In this document: piece by piece, positions 42,915 through 51,889 of the stretch
How positions within the stretch are numbered: position 1 is the stretch's first letter
Layout: the number at the start of each line of letters is the position of its first letter
Source of the DNA: Singulisphaera sp. GP187
GTDB lineage: Bacteria; Planctomycetota; Phycisphaerae; Phycisphaerales; SM1A02
Reading direction: 5' to 3'
DNA: 64,000 nt
NCBI GenBank assembly: GCA_945871915.1
Contig: CAMBXO010000001.1
Coordinates: 248,001-312,000 of the forward strand
The notes under the pieces: generated by a model
The model's database searches: none
What the model saw: only the letters and a program-made list of their open reading frames with translations
Told to the model about the DNA's origin: nothing
Program-made: the position numbers and the translations under genes

Positions 42915-43517
42915 ATGCATGAGCCCGATCTCAACAGTCCCGAGTCCATTCAGGCCATGGATCACATTCGATCCATTCTTAAATTTATTGGTGAAGACCC
43001 TACGCGAGAAGGACTCCTTGAAACTCCAAAGCGTGTGATTCGCGCCATGCATGAACACTATCGCGGATACGCCATGGATCCGGCGGACGCGTTGGCTCGC
43101 ACCTTTACGGAGGTGGAGGGCTACGACCAAATGGTGCTGCTGACGGACCTCGACATTCAAAGTCACTGCGAACACCACATGGTTCCGTTTGTCGGCAAGG
43201 CCCATATCGCCTACATCCCCGATGGACGCGTAGTGGGGCTCAGCAAACTGGCCAAGGTCGTTGACATTTATTCCAAACGACTGCAGGTGCAGGAGAAACT
43301 CACCGCGCAGATTGCCGAGGCGATTCAAGTTCATCTTCGGCCACTCGGCGTCGCCGTGGTGATTGAGTGCCGCCACTTCTGCATGTGCTATCGCGGGGTG
43401 CATCAGCCTCGTGCATGGACCACCACCAGCAAATTGACCGGCATTTTTCTGAAGAACCTTGCCACGCGTGAAGAATTCCTGCGGCTGATCGCCTCGCGCG
43501 GTCGCGCAAACGACTGA
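42915..43517 (+). CDS. folE: GTP cyclohydrolase I
   Basis: First enzyme of folate (and tetrahydropterin) synthesis, making dihydroneopterin triphosphate from GTP. The 200-residue protein starts at ATG 42915 rather than at the 42852 frame start. It has [15 protein letters not shown], zinc ligands Cys85 and His88 ([10 protein letters not shown]) and Cys156 ([10 protein letters not shown]), and [11 protein letters not shown] with [18 protein letters not shown] lies 9 nt before the ATG. Its product is the substrate of the PTPS/QueD-like enzyme at 4248. Confidence 0.95.
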   Translation: MHEPDLNSPESIQAMDHIRSILKFIGEDPTREGLLETPKRVIRAMHEHYRGYAMDPADALARTFTEVEGYDQMVLLTDLDIQSHCEHHMVPFVGKAHIAYIPDGRVVGLSKLAKVVDIYSKRLQVQEKLTAQIAEAIQVHLRPLGVAVVIECRHFCMCYRGVHQPRAWTTTSKLTGIFLKNLATREEFLRLIASRGRAND

Positions 43518-43610
43518 GCCTCCAGCTCAATCTGGCAGCACGCTCAATCTGGCACCGCCCCCGCGGGATCTCGATGCCCGGCTCGCGGTTTTCGTACCAT
43601 CGCGACCCTT

Positions 43611-45140
43611 ATGCCAGGTTCCATGGACGAAATCGTTGCGCTCTGCCGCCGCCGGGGATTCATCTTTCAATCAAGCGAAATCTATGGGGGAATCAATGGC
43701 TTCTGGGATTACGGGCCATTGGGGACGGAATTGAAGCGCAACTTGAAGAATGCATGGTGGCACGATGTGGTGCAAGGTGAATTGATCGGCCCCGATGGCA
43801 ATCCAGTCGACATTGTTGGGCTCGACTCGACCATCATCATGCATCCCAAGGTGTGGGTCGCTTCCGGACATGCCACTGGCTTCAATGATCCGATGGTGGA
43901 CTGTAAGGCCAGTACGCAGCGGTATCGCGCCGATCACTTGGTTGTTCTTGGAGCCATCGAACCCGGTGCCCGGTTGTACGCCTTTGTTCAAGCGGACGAT
44001 GAACAGCGTGCGAAATCTGAAAAGGCACTTCTGAAATATGAGCGGCGGGAAACCTTGGATCCCACCCGCCATGTCTTGAGGCCGTTTACCGCGATCAGCG
44101 ATGACGAGCGAAGCCGCACGCAGGGCCCAGACGCCAAAGAGCCCGGATCGCTTACTGCGGCAAGGCAGTTCAATCTCATGTTCAAAACGCTGGTTGGTGC
44201 GATTGAAGATCCCGCCAACTACGCCTACCTGCGACCTGAAACGGCGCAGGGCATCTTTGCCAACTTTCAGAATGTGGTTGACAGCAGTCGCGTGAAAGTT
44301 CCCTTTGGTATTGCGCAAATGGGCAAAGCGTTTCGCAATGAAGTGACACCCCGCAACTTCACCTTTCGAAGCCGGGAGTTTGAACAGATGGAGATCGAAT
44401 TCTTTATCCGGCCTGACACTGCGGTCGAGTGGTATGGATGGTGGCGCCAGCAGCGTTTCCGCTGGTGGCAATCCATCGGGCTTTCAAGTTCCAATCTTCA
44501 GTTGCGGGAACATGACCGAGACGAGTTGGCCCATTACGCCAAGGCGGGAGCCGGTGTCTGTGACATTGAATACAAATTCCCATTCACCGACCCGGACTTT
44601 GGAGAACTGGAAGGGGTCGCTCACCGAGCCGACTTTGACTTGAGGCAGCACGCCGAGCACAGTGGCAAGGGCGACAAGGCACGGTATTTCGATCAAGAGA
44701 AGAACGATCGATATTTCCCGCATGTCATCGAACCGTCGGCGGGTGCCGATCGCGGGACGCTGGCTTTGCTCTGTGAGGCGTATACACGGGATGAAACTCG
44801 CGCAAGCAAAGTGTTCTTGCGGTTTCATCCAAGAATGGCACCTATTAAGGCAGGAATCTTTCCGCTGGTGAACAAGGACGGTATGCCAGAGATTGCCGAG
44901 AAAATCTGGAAGGAACTTCGCAAATCGCATGTCGTTGAGTTTGACGAGAAGCAGTCGATTGGCAAGCGGTATGCACGCATGGACGAAGCGGGTACGCCGT
45001 TTTGCCTGACGATTGATAGCCAAACGATTCAAGATGGCACGCTGACGGTTCGACATCGAGATGATCAGCGGCAAGAGCGATTGCCAGTGGGCACCATTGG
45101 ATCATGGCTCACCGATCAGATTCAAGGTCGTTTCGACTGA
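43611..45140 (+). CDS. glyS: Glycine--tRNA ligase (alpha2 type)
   Basis: Class II aminoacyl-tRNA synthetase that charges tRNA-Gly. The 509-residue protein is of the homodimeric archaeal/eukaryote-like type: CRRRGFIFQSSEIYGGINGFWDYGPLG, AYLRPETAQGIFANF, FGIAQMGKAFRNEVTPRNF, the EFEQMEIEFF segment and LRFHPRMAPIKAGIFPLV in the anticodon-binding part. The alternative beta/alpha tetramer genes (glyQ, glyS) are therefore not expected. TACCAT lies 10 nt before ATG 43611; ATG 43623 is an alternative start. Confidence 0.95.
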   Translation: MPGSMDEIVALCRRRGFIFQSSEIYGGINGFWDYGPLGTELKRNLKNAWWHDVVQGELIGPDGNPVDIVGLDSTIIMHPKVWVASGHATGFNDPMVDCKASTQRYRADHLVVLGAIEPGARLYAFVQADDEQRAKSEKALLKYERRETLDPTRHVLRPFTAISDDERSRTQGPDAKEPGSLTAARQFNLMFKTLVGAIEDPANYAYLRPETAQGIFANFQNVVDSSRVKVPFGIAQMGKAFRNEVTPRNFTFRSREFEQMEIEFFIRPDTAVEWYGWWRQQRFRWWQSIGLSSSNLQLREHDRDELAHYAKAGAGVCDIEYKFPFTDPDFGELEGVAHRADFDLRQHAEHSGKGDKARYFDQEKNDRYFPHVIEPSAGADRGTLALLCEAYTRDETRASKVFLRFHPRMAPIKAGIFPLVNKDGMPEIAEKIWKELRKSHVVEFDEKQSIGKRYARMDEAGTPFCLTIDSQTIQDGTLTVRHRDDQRQERLPVGTIGSWLTDQIQGRFD

Positions 45141-45252
45141 GACCACGATCGCCACGCCACGGTTCGGTATATTTACCGGGCGATCCTTGAATTCGATCGT
45201 TGATGGAGTTGTATTCACCTGATCGAAATCGGGGGACGAACGATTTCTCCAC
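45141..45252 (+). promoter_or_regulatory. Leader of the flippase gene
   Basis: 112 nt with TATATT near 45168 as a possible -10 box and a TTCGATC/GATCGAA inverted repeat (about 45193-45225). GGGGGA lies about 20 nt before the ATG. No gene is seen. Confidence 0.3.
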
Positions 45253-46824
45253 ATGCTCTCCAAACTTTCCGCATCTTCACTCTTGGCCGTTCTTGCAGCC
45301 GCGTTTTTCGGCAGACTCTCGACAGCGATTGCACAGTTGGTTGCGGCCTTCTATTTGACCCCCACTGACTTTGGGATTTATGCAACGGCCACGGGTGTCA
45401 TCATCGTGACAACCATTTTTCGGGGCGGCGGTACCGGCAACCACGTGCAGACGATGAAGACCTCGGAGTTTGCAAACGACGGTGGAAGATTCTTTCGCTA
45501 CGCCATGGCAGCATCGGGATTGGGGCTCCTGATCACGGCCATGTGCGCTTGGCCCACCGCACGGTGGTATGCACAGCACAATGGCTATTCCGAAAAAACG
45601 CTTGTGTGGATCATTGGCATCTTGGCTCTGAACTATGTGCTCTTTAATTCGGCTTGGTATGCGCGATCGCGGATGATTTCCGAAATGAGGCTGAAAGAAA
45701 TCTCGGCTCTCGACACACTTCTAGGAGCCGTGAAATTGGCCAGCACATGGGCTCTGGCAGCCCTTGGTACGGGGCCGATCGCCTTGGCAGCACCCGTGGG
45801 TATCTGCAGTCTGTTTGAGAATGGATGGACATGGTCTCGATCCGGGATTCGATTGAAAGAGTTACGGGTTCAGCCCGGATGGCTAGGCAGGACCTTTGTC
45901 GAATTGAAGTTGCCCTTGGTGATGGCCGTGTTGACCACGCTAAACAATCAGACGGACAGTTTGGTCGGAAGCGTCTTTGTTCCTGTGGCGGTGTTGGGAA
46001 GTTATTTCTTCGCGTCTCAACTTGCCGTGCAGCCAACCACTATCGTGGGCGCTACTTTGAAATCTGTTTTCACCGCCGCGGCCTCACAAATTCGCGGGGA
46101 CTCCGGTCGAGAATCTTTCGCATTACGCGTCCTATTTAATGGCGCCATGGTCTTCATTCCCATCGTCTCGATGATCATTCCCGCGGTCTTTGTTCCGCTT
46201 GAAATGGCGTGCTGGGGCGGCAAATGGGCGGATTCGCAATGGCCGCTCTTTCTACTTTCGGCAACCATGGTCTACCCCACCGCCCTCCTGCTGGTTTCGG
46301 CACCTGTTGCCGCGATGCGAGACTGGAACCTTGCTATTCGAATCGATCTGGTTCGCGCACTTCCAAAAATCGTTGCCGCCGCACTCGCTGGCGTGGCCAT
46401 TATGTATTGGAACCTTGGAGCGAGTTCCTCTGGAATTGTTCTGGCGGCGTCCGTCGGTGGATTGAGCGGTCTCATTTCATCGCTCAAATTGATCCGCATC
46501 ATGACTCGGGCCGGCCAATCCCGCTCCACAATTCTGTATGAACTCTATTCAACGCCCATGGTGGCCGTCCTCAGTGCGATTGCCGCCATCGGATTGGCCC
46601 AAAGCATCGCCGATCCGCTGAAGTCACTTCTTGAGCCTCGCCCGGCAGCATTCATTGAGGCCATCGTTGCCGGCACAATTTATACGGCGCTCTCGATGGT
46701 CCTTGTGCGATTTGGTTATACCGTCACGCTGGTACGAGTCATTGCTTCCCTGCCACAAACGATTCGACCCGTTGCGTACCGAGTGTTTCTGCTCAAGCCC
46801 TCGGGACGAGCATTCACGCAGTAA
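45253..46824 (+). CDS. Oligosaccharide flippase (MviM/Wzx-like MOP superfamily)
   Basis: 523 residues with about 12-14 predicted membrane helices, starting SLLAVLAAAFFGRLSTAIAQLVAAFYL. The polysaccharide-synthase signature near TPTDFGIYATATGVIIV is typical of Wzx/flippase proteins that move lipid-linked O-antigen or capsule units across the inner membrane. No glycosyltransferase genes are adjacent, so it is not in a visible polysaccharide cluster. Substrate unknown. Its 3' end overlaps astD by 11 nt on the opposite strand. Confidence 0.75.
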   Translation: MLSKLSASSLLAVLAAAFFGRLSTAIAQLVAAFYLTPTDFGIYATATGVIIVTTIFRGGGTGNHVQTMKTSEFANDGGRFFRYAMAASGLGLLITAMCAWPTARWYAQHNGYSEKTLVWIIGILALNYVLFNSAWYARSRMISEMRLKEISALDTLLGAVKLASTWALAALGTGPIALAAPVGICSLFENGWTWSRSGIRLKELRVQPGWLGRTFVELKLPLVMAVLTTLNNQTDSLVGSVFVPVAVLGSYFFASQLAVQPTTIVGATLKSVFTAAASQIRGDSGRESFALRVLFNGAMVFIPIVSMIIPAVFVPLEMACWGGKWADSQWPLFLLSATMVYPTALLLVSAPVAAMRDWNLAIRIDLVRALPKIVAAALAGVAIMYWNLGASSSGIVLAASVGGLSGLISSLKLIRIMTRAGQSRSTILYELYSTPMVAVLSAIAAIGLAQSIADPLKSLLEPRPAAFIEAIVAGTIYTALSMVLVRFGYTVTLVRVIASLPQTIRPVAYRVFLLKPSGRAFTQ

Positions 46825-48319
46825 ACCAGTGATCCTCAACCCGCATGCCTGGCACCGCTGCGGTGGATGGCGTGGCATCATGCATTCCCGATAGTGGAAA
46901 GGCGGCTGAATCAATCGCCAAACTTCCGGCAGGTCGCAAGTTGCCGCTGCGGCCCAATCCGCCAAACGGTAATCGACTACTCGCACCAGCCGTGCCCGTG
47001 TTGTGATTCAGGCACCCAACTCGCAGACCGTCAAAGCAGGCTTGCCACACCCGATCATCCTTGGTGAACACCGAAGCCACCAAACCGAAATTGGTTTCAT
47101 TGGACTGTTGGATGGCCTCGTCGAGCGACTCCACAACACACATCTGGACCAGCGGACCAAAGGTCTCGCAGTCCGTCTCGCGATTGAACCGATCCACTTG
47201 TATGACACCCGGGCCCGCAAACCACCCAGCGCGATCAAACCGAGCTGCTTCAAGCAACACGCGACCGCCTGCACTGGCGAGGGCGGATTGTCGCTGAAAC
47301 ACCGCTTCCCTTGCTGCATGCGTTGCGAGTGGTCCCATGAAGATGGGTTCGGGATCGGTTCCTGCACCGACCACGAGCGTGCTTGCAACTTTGCACAACG
47401 CCGTTGCAAATCGTTCCGCAATGGACGCATGCACAATGATTCGGCGCGTACAGGTGCAACGTTGACCGGTGGTGACAAAGGCAGATCGAGCGCATTCAAT
47501 GACGGCGCGGCGCAGATCGGCATCCTTCCAAACGATCGCGGCATTACTGCCACCCATTTCGAGTGCAATCATTCGACCGGGGCGATCCAGATTGGCTTCA
47601 AGGATGCGCCGCCCAACGGCAAATGATCCAGTAAAGAGAATGCCATCGATATCGTCGTGGGCCACCAAGGCACTGGCAACATCGACGCCACCTTGCACCA
47701 CATTAAAGACTCCAGGTGGCAACCCGGCCTCCACAGCGATCTCTCCAAGAATCTGCCCGGTTGCGGGCGTTCGATCGCTGGGTTTGAAGACGATCGTGTT
47801 CCCCAGCAACAGAGCGGGAATCCAATGCCCATTCGGCAGATGCGCCGGAAAATTAAATGGACCAACCACCGCCATCACGCCGTGCGGACGAAACTGACAG
47901 GTGCCCCGCTTGCCCGGCGCTACGGCCACCTCAACGCTGGCCACGCGACTCAGCGTTGCAGGCTCCAGAGTGATCTCGACTTTGTCTTGCAGCAACTTCG
48001 CTTCGGCGCGACTCTCGGCAAGTGTCTTACCCATTTCCGCCGTGATGGTGCAAGCCAATCGCTCTGCGTGACGGACACTCACCTGCGCGAATCGGCGTAA
48101 AGCATCCGCGCGGTCGTTGATCGCACTCCCCCGCCATGCTGGAAACGCATCACGCGCCGCTTGAATGGCCTGATGCACATGCTTCACGTGCGGAGACCCG
48201 CTCCACACCACTCGATCCGGTGCCGCTGGGTCTCGACTTTGCAACGCATCGCCCGGAATCGGTAACCAATTTCCACCAATCAAGTCTGCGGCTTTGCGAA
48301 CAGGTCCCACGTGGCTCAT
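46814..48319 (-). CDS. astD: Succinylglutamate-semialdehyde dehydrogenase
   Basis: NAD-dependent aldehyde dehydrogenase acting fourth in the arginine succinyltransferase (AST) pathway. The 501-residue protein has the AstD-like active site: the catalytic Cys in FVTTGQRCTCTRRI, catalytic Glu in ALEMGGSNAAIVW, FKPSDRTPATGQ and FNFPAHLPNGH, with FGGLGRSGN near the C-terminus. The start ATG overlaps the astA stop (ATGA). It completes the astC-astA-astD order; astB and astE are not present here. Confidence 0.86.
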   Translation of the reverse strand: MSHVGPVRKAADLIGGNWLPIPGDALQSRDPAAPDRVVWSGSPHVKHVHQAIQAARDAFPAWRGSAINDRADALRRFAQVSVRHAERLACTITAEMGKTLAESRAEAKLLQDKVEITLEPATLSRVASVEVAVAPGKRGTCQFRPHGVMAVVGPFNFPAHLPNGHWIPALLLGNTIVFKPSDRTPATGQILGEIAVEAGLPPGVFNVVQGGVDVASALVAHDDIDGILFTGSFAVGRRILEANLDRPGRMIALEMGGSNAAIVWKDADLRRAVIECARSAFVTTGQRCTCTRRIIVHASIAERFATALCKVASTLVVGAGTDPEPIFMGPLATHAAREAVFQRQSALASAGGRVLLEAARFDRAGWFAGPGVIQVDRFNRETDCETFGPLVQMCVVESLDEAIQQSNETNFGLVASVFTKDDRVWQACFDGLRVGCLNHNTGTAGASSRLPFGGLGRSGNLRPAGSLAIDSAAFPLSGMHDATPSTAAVPGMRVEDHWFTA

Positions 48320-49377
48320 GCGTGGCCACGCCCTCGCGTGCGCTTCCCAGCTGTGTGCTCGGGAAGCGGCGTGACACCCAGTCGATCACCCACGCGAGCC
48401 ATGAGCACCGCGGCCACCGCCTTTGAAAGACGAACATGCGTTGCGGAAATGCTGCACATGCATCGCACAGCGCGGAACCCGTGTTCGGCACTATTGCAAC
48501 TGATCAACGCCGTGGTGCGAAGCCCGGTTGAAGCGAACCCTCGGAGCATTCGTTTCTTTGTGGCTTTGACAAGTGGAATGTTGTCTCGCTTGGCCTCCAA
48601 ATAGGGACCGCCATCAAAGGGGTCCACATGATCCGTCGCCACAAATCCCTGCCGTTCCAGTAACACTTTCGCGGGAATGGTTTCTTCGCCGACCATGCCG
48701 ATCAATGCGCGGGCATCCGGCGGAAGAATGCTGGCGTGAAGTTCACCACGCGGCCACAAACTGGTCATGAATTCCTTGCTGTGCTGACAAAACAGATCGG
48801 CTTCCTGATAGGTGAGATTGATGAATCTGCGACCGAGGTATTCCCACAGCAAGGTTTGACTATCTGGCGTCACAGGGCCCATAAGTTCCGCAAGAATGCG
48901 CTTGTGAAACTTGGCCGGGTGCAGTCCGATGAAGTGAAATCGAATGAGTGACAGCAATGAACCAAGTCTCTCGCGGTGGCCCCGATAGCCCGGTGCAAGA
49001 ATGAGTCCGCCCACTTCGCTAAAGCCGGACTCCTCCGTTCCGAATTCCAATGTGACATGGGTACTGCCCTGTTGAAGGTCGCGACTCCAGTGTTCGCGGC
49101 GCCTCACCTGCAGAAACACATGGGGCCAACCCGGCCACCCTACCCGCCCGATCAGGCAGCAGGTTCCAATGACGCCACCCGATTCGTGATCCTCCAGAAC
49201 AAACATGTATTCGCGCTCTCGCTCATTGGGTTCCTGACCCGCGAAACTCCGGCGGCTTCTGGCGATCTTGGCGACAATCAAATCTCGATCGGCTGGCAAG
49301 TTGAGAAAGTGCACCATCTTCGCCAACTTCAAGAGCGTGGCCAGGTCATCGGGTAGCGCTTGTCGAATCAAAAACAT
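48316..49377 (-). CDS. astA: Arginine N-succinyltransferase
   Basis: Transfers succinyl from succinyl-CoA to arginine, the first AST step. The 353-residue protein aligns with AstA: MFLIRQALPDDLATLLKLA at the start, YMFVLEDHESGGVIGTCC, EVGGLILAPGYRGHRERLGSLLSLIRF, LWEYLGRRFINLTYQEADLFCQ, GEETIPAKVLLERQGF and DPFDGGPYLEA. About 50 C-terminal residues are extra compared with E. coli AstA. AAGGAA precedes the ATG. It overlaps astD by 4 nt and follows the aminotransferase by 12 nt. Confidence 0.88.
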   Translation of the reverse strand: MFLIRQALPDDLATLLKLAKMVHFLNLPADRDLIVAKIARSRRSFAGQEPNEREREYMFVLEDHESGGVIGTCCLIGRVGWPGWPHVFLQVRRREHWSRDLQQGSTHVTLEFGTEESGFSEVGGLILAPGYRGHRERLGSLLSLIRFHFIGLHPAKFHKRILAELMGPVTPDSQTLLWEYLGRRFINLTYQEADLFCQHSKEFMTSLWPRGELHASILPPDARALIGMVGEETIPAKVLLERQGFVATDHVDPFDGGPYLEAKRDNIPLVKATKKRMLRGFASTGLRTTALISCNSAEHGFRAVRCMCSISATHVRLSKAVAAVLMARVGDRLGVTPLPEHTAGKRTRGRGHA

Positions 49378-49389
49378 CGGTGTCGTTCC

Positions 49390-50844
49390 TTAGTGGGTTC
49401 GTGCAAGGCTTCGCTTGAGAATCGCAAACACTTCATCAAACTGCTGGGGTTCCATAACTCCAATGGGCGGAAGAAATCGCAGGTGGCAGGGTCCATGACC
49501 ACACAGGAATGCGATCACGCCATCTTCAAAAAGATGCTGTAACAATCGACTCACTCGCTCCTTGTCACCGCCGAAGGGAGTCAGCCGCATCATGCCGCCA
49601 ACGCCTCCAACCCAGTTCCGACTCTCAATGCCACCGTCTGTCTTGTAAGGCGGAAAGAATTCCGGATGCTGTTTCACCAGTGCGTCGGCACGCGTACGGA
49701 ATGCATCGTACAACTTTGCAATGCGGCCTTCGGGCCCGTAATACCCGCCATCACGCATGCGTTGCAACACACTCCATCCAGCCTGCAGAGCCGAGACACT
49801 GGCACTAAAGGTTCCGCTAAGCAATCCAGCCTTTGGATTCATCGCTTCGGTGTACATGCACGCGCACGCTTGGCTCATTTTTCCCAGAGTGGCCACATCC
49901 ACAAACTCACCAAGATCCATCGCCTCATAGGCAAACATGGTGGTGGTGCGACCGAATGTCTGCACTTCATCAATCCACACTGGAATGCCTGCCTCCCGAC
50001 ACACGGTCATGAGTTCTGCAAAGAATGCGCGAGGAGCGGTCTTAAAACCACCTTCACCTTGCACCAGTTCAAACACAAAGCAACTGTGCTGCTTGGGCCA
50101 GCGACGAATGAGCTCTTTCAGTAACGCCACGCTGGTCGCAATACTTCGCTCCCCAATTTCCGGGTGATAGAACGGGATGTAATCCACCAGCATGTTGAGC
50201 GCCAGCCCCTGCCGATACGCGGGTTCATCTCCAATCTGACTCATGGCCACGCTTCGACCCATGAAGCAATCTCGAAACGCAAGGACACGCGGCGCGGCAC
50301 CGGTTTTCTGTTGGCAGATTTTCAACGCCGCCTCATTGGCCATGCATCCAGAGTTGGTCACAAAGCAGTGTTTCAATCGGCTGGCTCGGCTTGCCTCGTC
50401 ACACAACAATTGAGCCAAGGCGATGCCATCGGCATTGAATTGCAAATTGCCTTCCATCACCACATCACTCAAGGCTGCGTGCAGCGACGCCCGCATCACG
50501 CCGGGATCACAATGACCAAACATGTGGACGCCAATTCCATTAATCATGTCCCATTTCACGCTGCCGTCCATCAACTCCACCAGCGCGCCGCGACCTCGCC
50601 CACTTCCCACATAGGGGTAATACCCACCGCGAGCACGAACCTCTTTCGCTCGAGCCAGCCACTCTTGAAGCAACGCCTTTTTCTCTTCGATCGCCGGCCT
50701 TGCAGATGTGATTCCAGCTCCATCCGCCGCGACCGCTGCGAGAAGAGCCTTGATCGACAATTCCACATCTGTTCGGCATGCCGCCGCCGGAAGCATGGCA
50801 TCCGTCGCAACACCCGTCGTTGCATTCGCCGTGGCGGGGCTCAT
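49390..50844 (-). CDS. Class III aminotransferase, probable succinylornithine transaminase (AstC-like)
   Basis: 484-residue PLP enzyme of the class III family. The PLP region shows NSGCMANEAALK, FELVQGEGGF, PVWIDEVQTFGRTTTMFA and LGKMSQACACMYT, with the Schiff-base Lys in the last motif. The neighbouring astA and astD make a succinylornithine transaminase role likely, though the LGKMSQ site differs from typical AstC/ArgD (usually a KxxG-type motif) and resembles lysine-epsilon aminotransferase-like enzymes. Substrate therefore inferred from context. The start overlaps the phosphoesterase stop (ATGA). Confidence 0.78.
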   Translation of the reverse strand: MSPATANATTGVATDAMLPAAACRTDVELSIKALLAAVAADGAGITSARPAIEEKKALLQEWLARAKEVRARGGYYPYVGSGRGRGALVELMDGSVKWDMINGIGVHMFGHCDPGVMRASLHAALSDVVMEGNLQFNADGIALAQLLCDEASRASRLKHCFVTNSGCMANEAALKICQQKTGAAPRVLAFRDCFMGRSVAMSQIGDEPAYRQGLALNMLVDYIPFYHPEIGERSIATSVALLKELIRRWPKQHSCFVFELVQGEGGFKTAPRAFFAELMTVCREAGIPVWIDEVQTFGRTTTMFAYEAMDLGEFVDVATLGKMSQACACMYTEAMNPKAGLLSGTFSASVSALQAGWSVLQRMRDGGYYGPEGRIAKLYDAFRTRADALVKQHPEFFPPYKTDGGIESRNWVGGVGGMMRLTPFGGDKERVSRLLQHLFEDGVIAFLCGHGPCHLRFLPPIGVMEPQQFDEVFAILKRSLARTH

Positions 50845-51833
50845 GCCCCCATGCTATCGACGGACGCGGGACGCTCCTCTGCGGCAGACGAACGGGCCCG
50901 CACATAGACAAATCGATCGGCCTGCAGCGACTGCTCGCCCTGCCACCGATACGCCGCAAGCAATCCGCCGCGTGCGACCGAGTAATCCACGCATGCAACA
51001 TTGGGTGCCAACGGCCTTGGTTCCGCAGTTGCTGGCAACCAGTAATGCCCGACAATCACCGGCGGCGCATCAAGCGGATAGTGGGTCCACGACTTGACGA
51101 ATTCCGGTGGCAATGGCTGCGACGGCAACCCGTCACGCGGCGGCAATGAAAAATCTGCATAGGTTCGACCGTCTGCTGGCTCATACCACCGTGTTCGAAT
51201 GGCCTTGCGGCGATGTCCTTCCGGATCGGGAAGCGTGACTCCCTCAGGAAGATCAATCTCGCGACCCTTCAAGATGTCCTCAAACGCATCCGCCTCTGGA
51301 GAGCCTCGAAAGTGAACGGCTCGAATGACTTCGGGCGTGCTTTTCCATCGCGGTCCAAAGGCGCGGATCAAAGTTTGCATGGCTGCCTCATCCCAGCATG
51401 CATGCACACAACGCAAGTCCCCTAGGTCCAGCCACCACGGAATGTCGCGAAACCAATCGAGCCATGTTCCAAGTTCCGGCGCAGGAATCTGTCGCAGCGT
51501 TTCTGCATGAATATTGAAATTTCGATCGGTGTGCGGTCGACACCAATCCTGTGCATTCACGGGTGCATGCGATGGCGATCGCGGCGTGGCATACGCCATC
51601 GCATTGGTTTCGTGATTTCCTAGAACGGCCTTCGCCGACCCAGCCTGCACCATCTCTCGCACCACTTGCAATGTGTGGCGAATGTGCGGGCCTCGATCGA
51701 TCCAATCACCAAGAAACACCGCCACTCGATCGGCGTGGCGAAAGGCACCGCCATCCCGGCGATAGTCCATGCGATGGAGCAACTCCACGAGTTCATCCAC
51801 ATGCCCATGCACATCGCCGATCACATCAAACAT
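50841..51833 (-). CDS. Metallophosphoesterase (calcineurin-like, PrpE/ApaH-related)
   Basis: 330-residue phosphoesterase. The metal motifs are FDVIGDVHGHVDEL (residues about 2-15), FLGDWIDRGPH, and LGNHETNAM, with a later HACWDEAAM and the GHYWLP histidine. Such enzymes hydrolyse phosphoproteins or dinucleoside polyphosphates; the substrate is unknown. The start is ATG 51833, 22 codons inside the longest frame, since homology begins at once and TACTCT lies 7 nt before it. It leads the ast operon; its stop overlaps the aminotransferase start. Confidence 0.85.
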   Translation of the reverse strand: MFDVIGDVHGHVDELVELLHRMDYRRDGGAFRHADRVAVFLGDWIDRGPHIRHTLQVVREMVQAGSAKAVLGNHETNAMAYATPRSPSHAPVNAQDWCRPHTDRNFNIHAETLRQIPAPELGTWLDWFRDIPWWLDLGDLRCVHACWDEAAMQTLIRAFGPRWKSTPEVIRAVHFRGSPEADAFEDILKGREIDLPEGVTLPDPEGHRRKAIRTRWYEPADGRTYADFSLPPRDGLPSQPLPPEFVKSWTHYPLDAPPVIVGHYWLPATAEPRPLAPNVACVDYSVARGGLLAAYRWQGEQSLQADRFVYVRARSSAAEERPASVDSMGA

Positions 51834-51846
51834 GTTCGTAAGAGTA
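51834..51846 (-). promoter_or_regulatory. Putative -10 box of the leaderless ast-operon promoter
   Basis: TACTCT (minus strand, 51841-51846) ends 7 nt before the phosphoesterase ATG. It lies just downstream of the guaA stop codon, so the operon need not depend on guaA transcription. Confidence 0.45.
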
Positions 51847-51889
51847 TGGCCCGCGGCACTCGGAACCAAGCCGACCTCGCCCGAATCGC

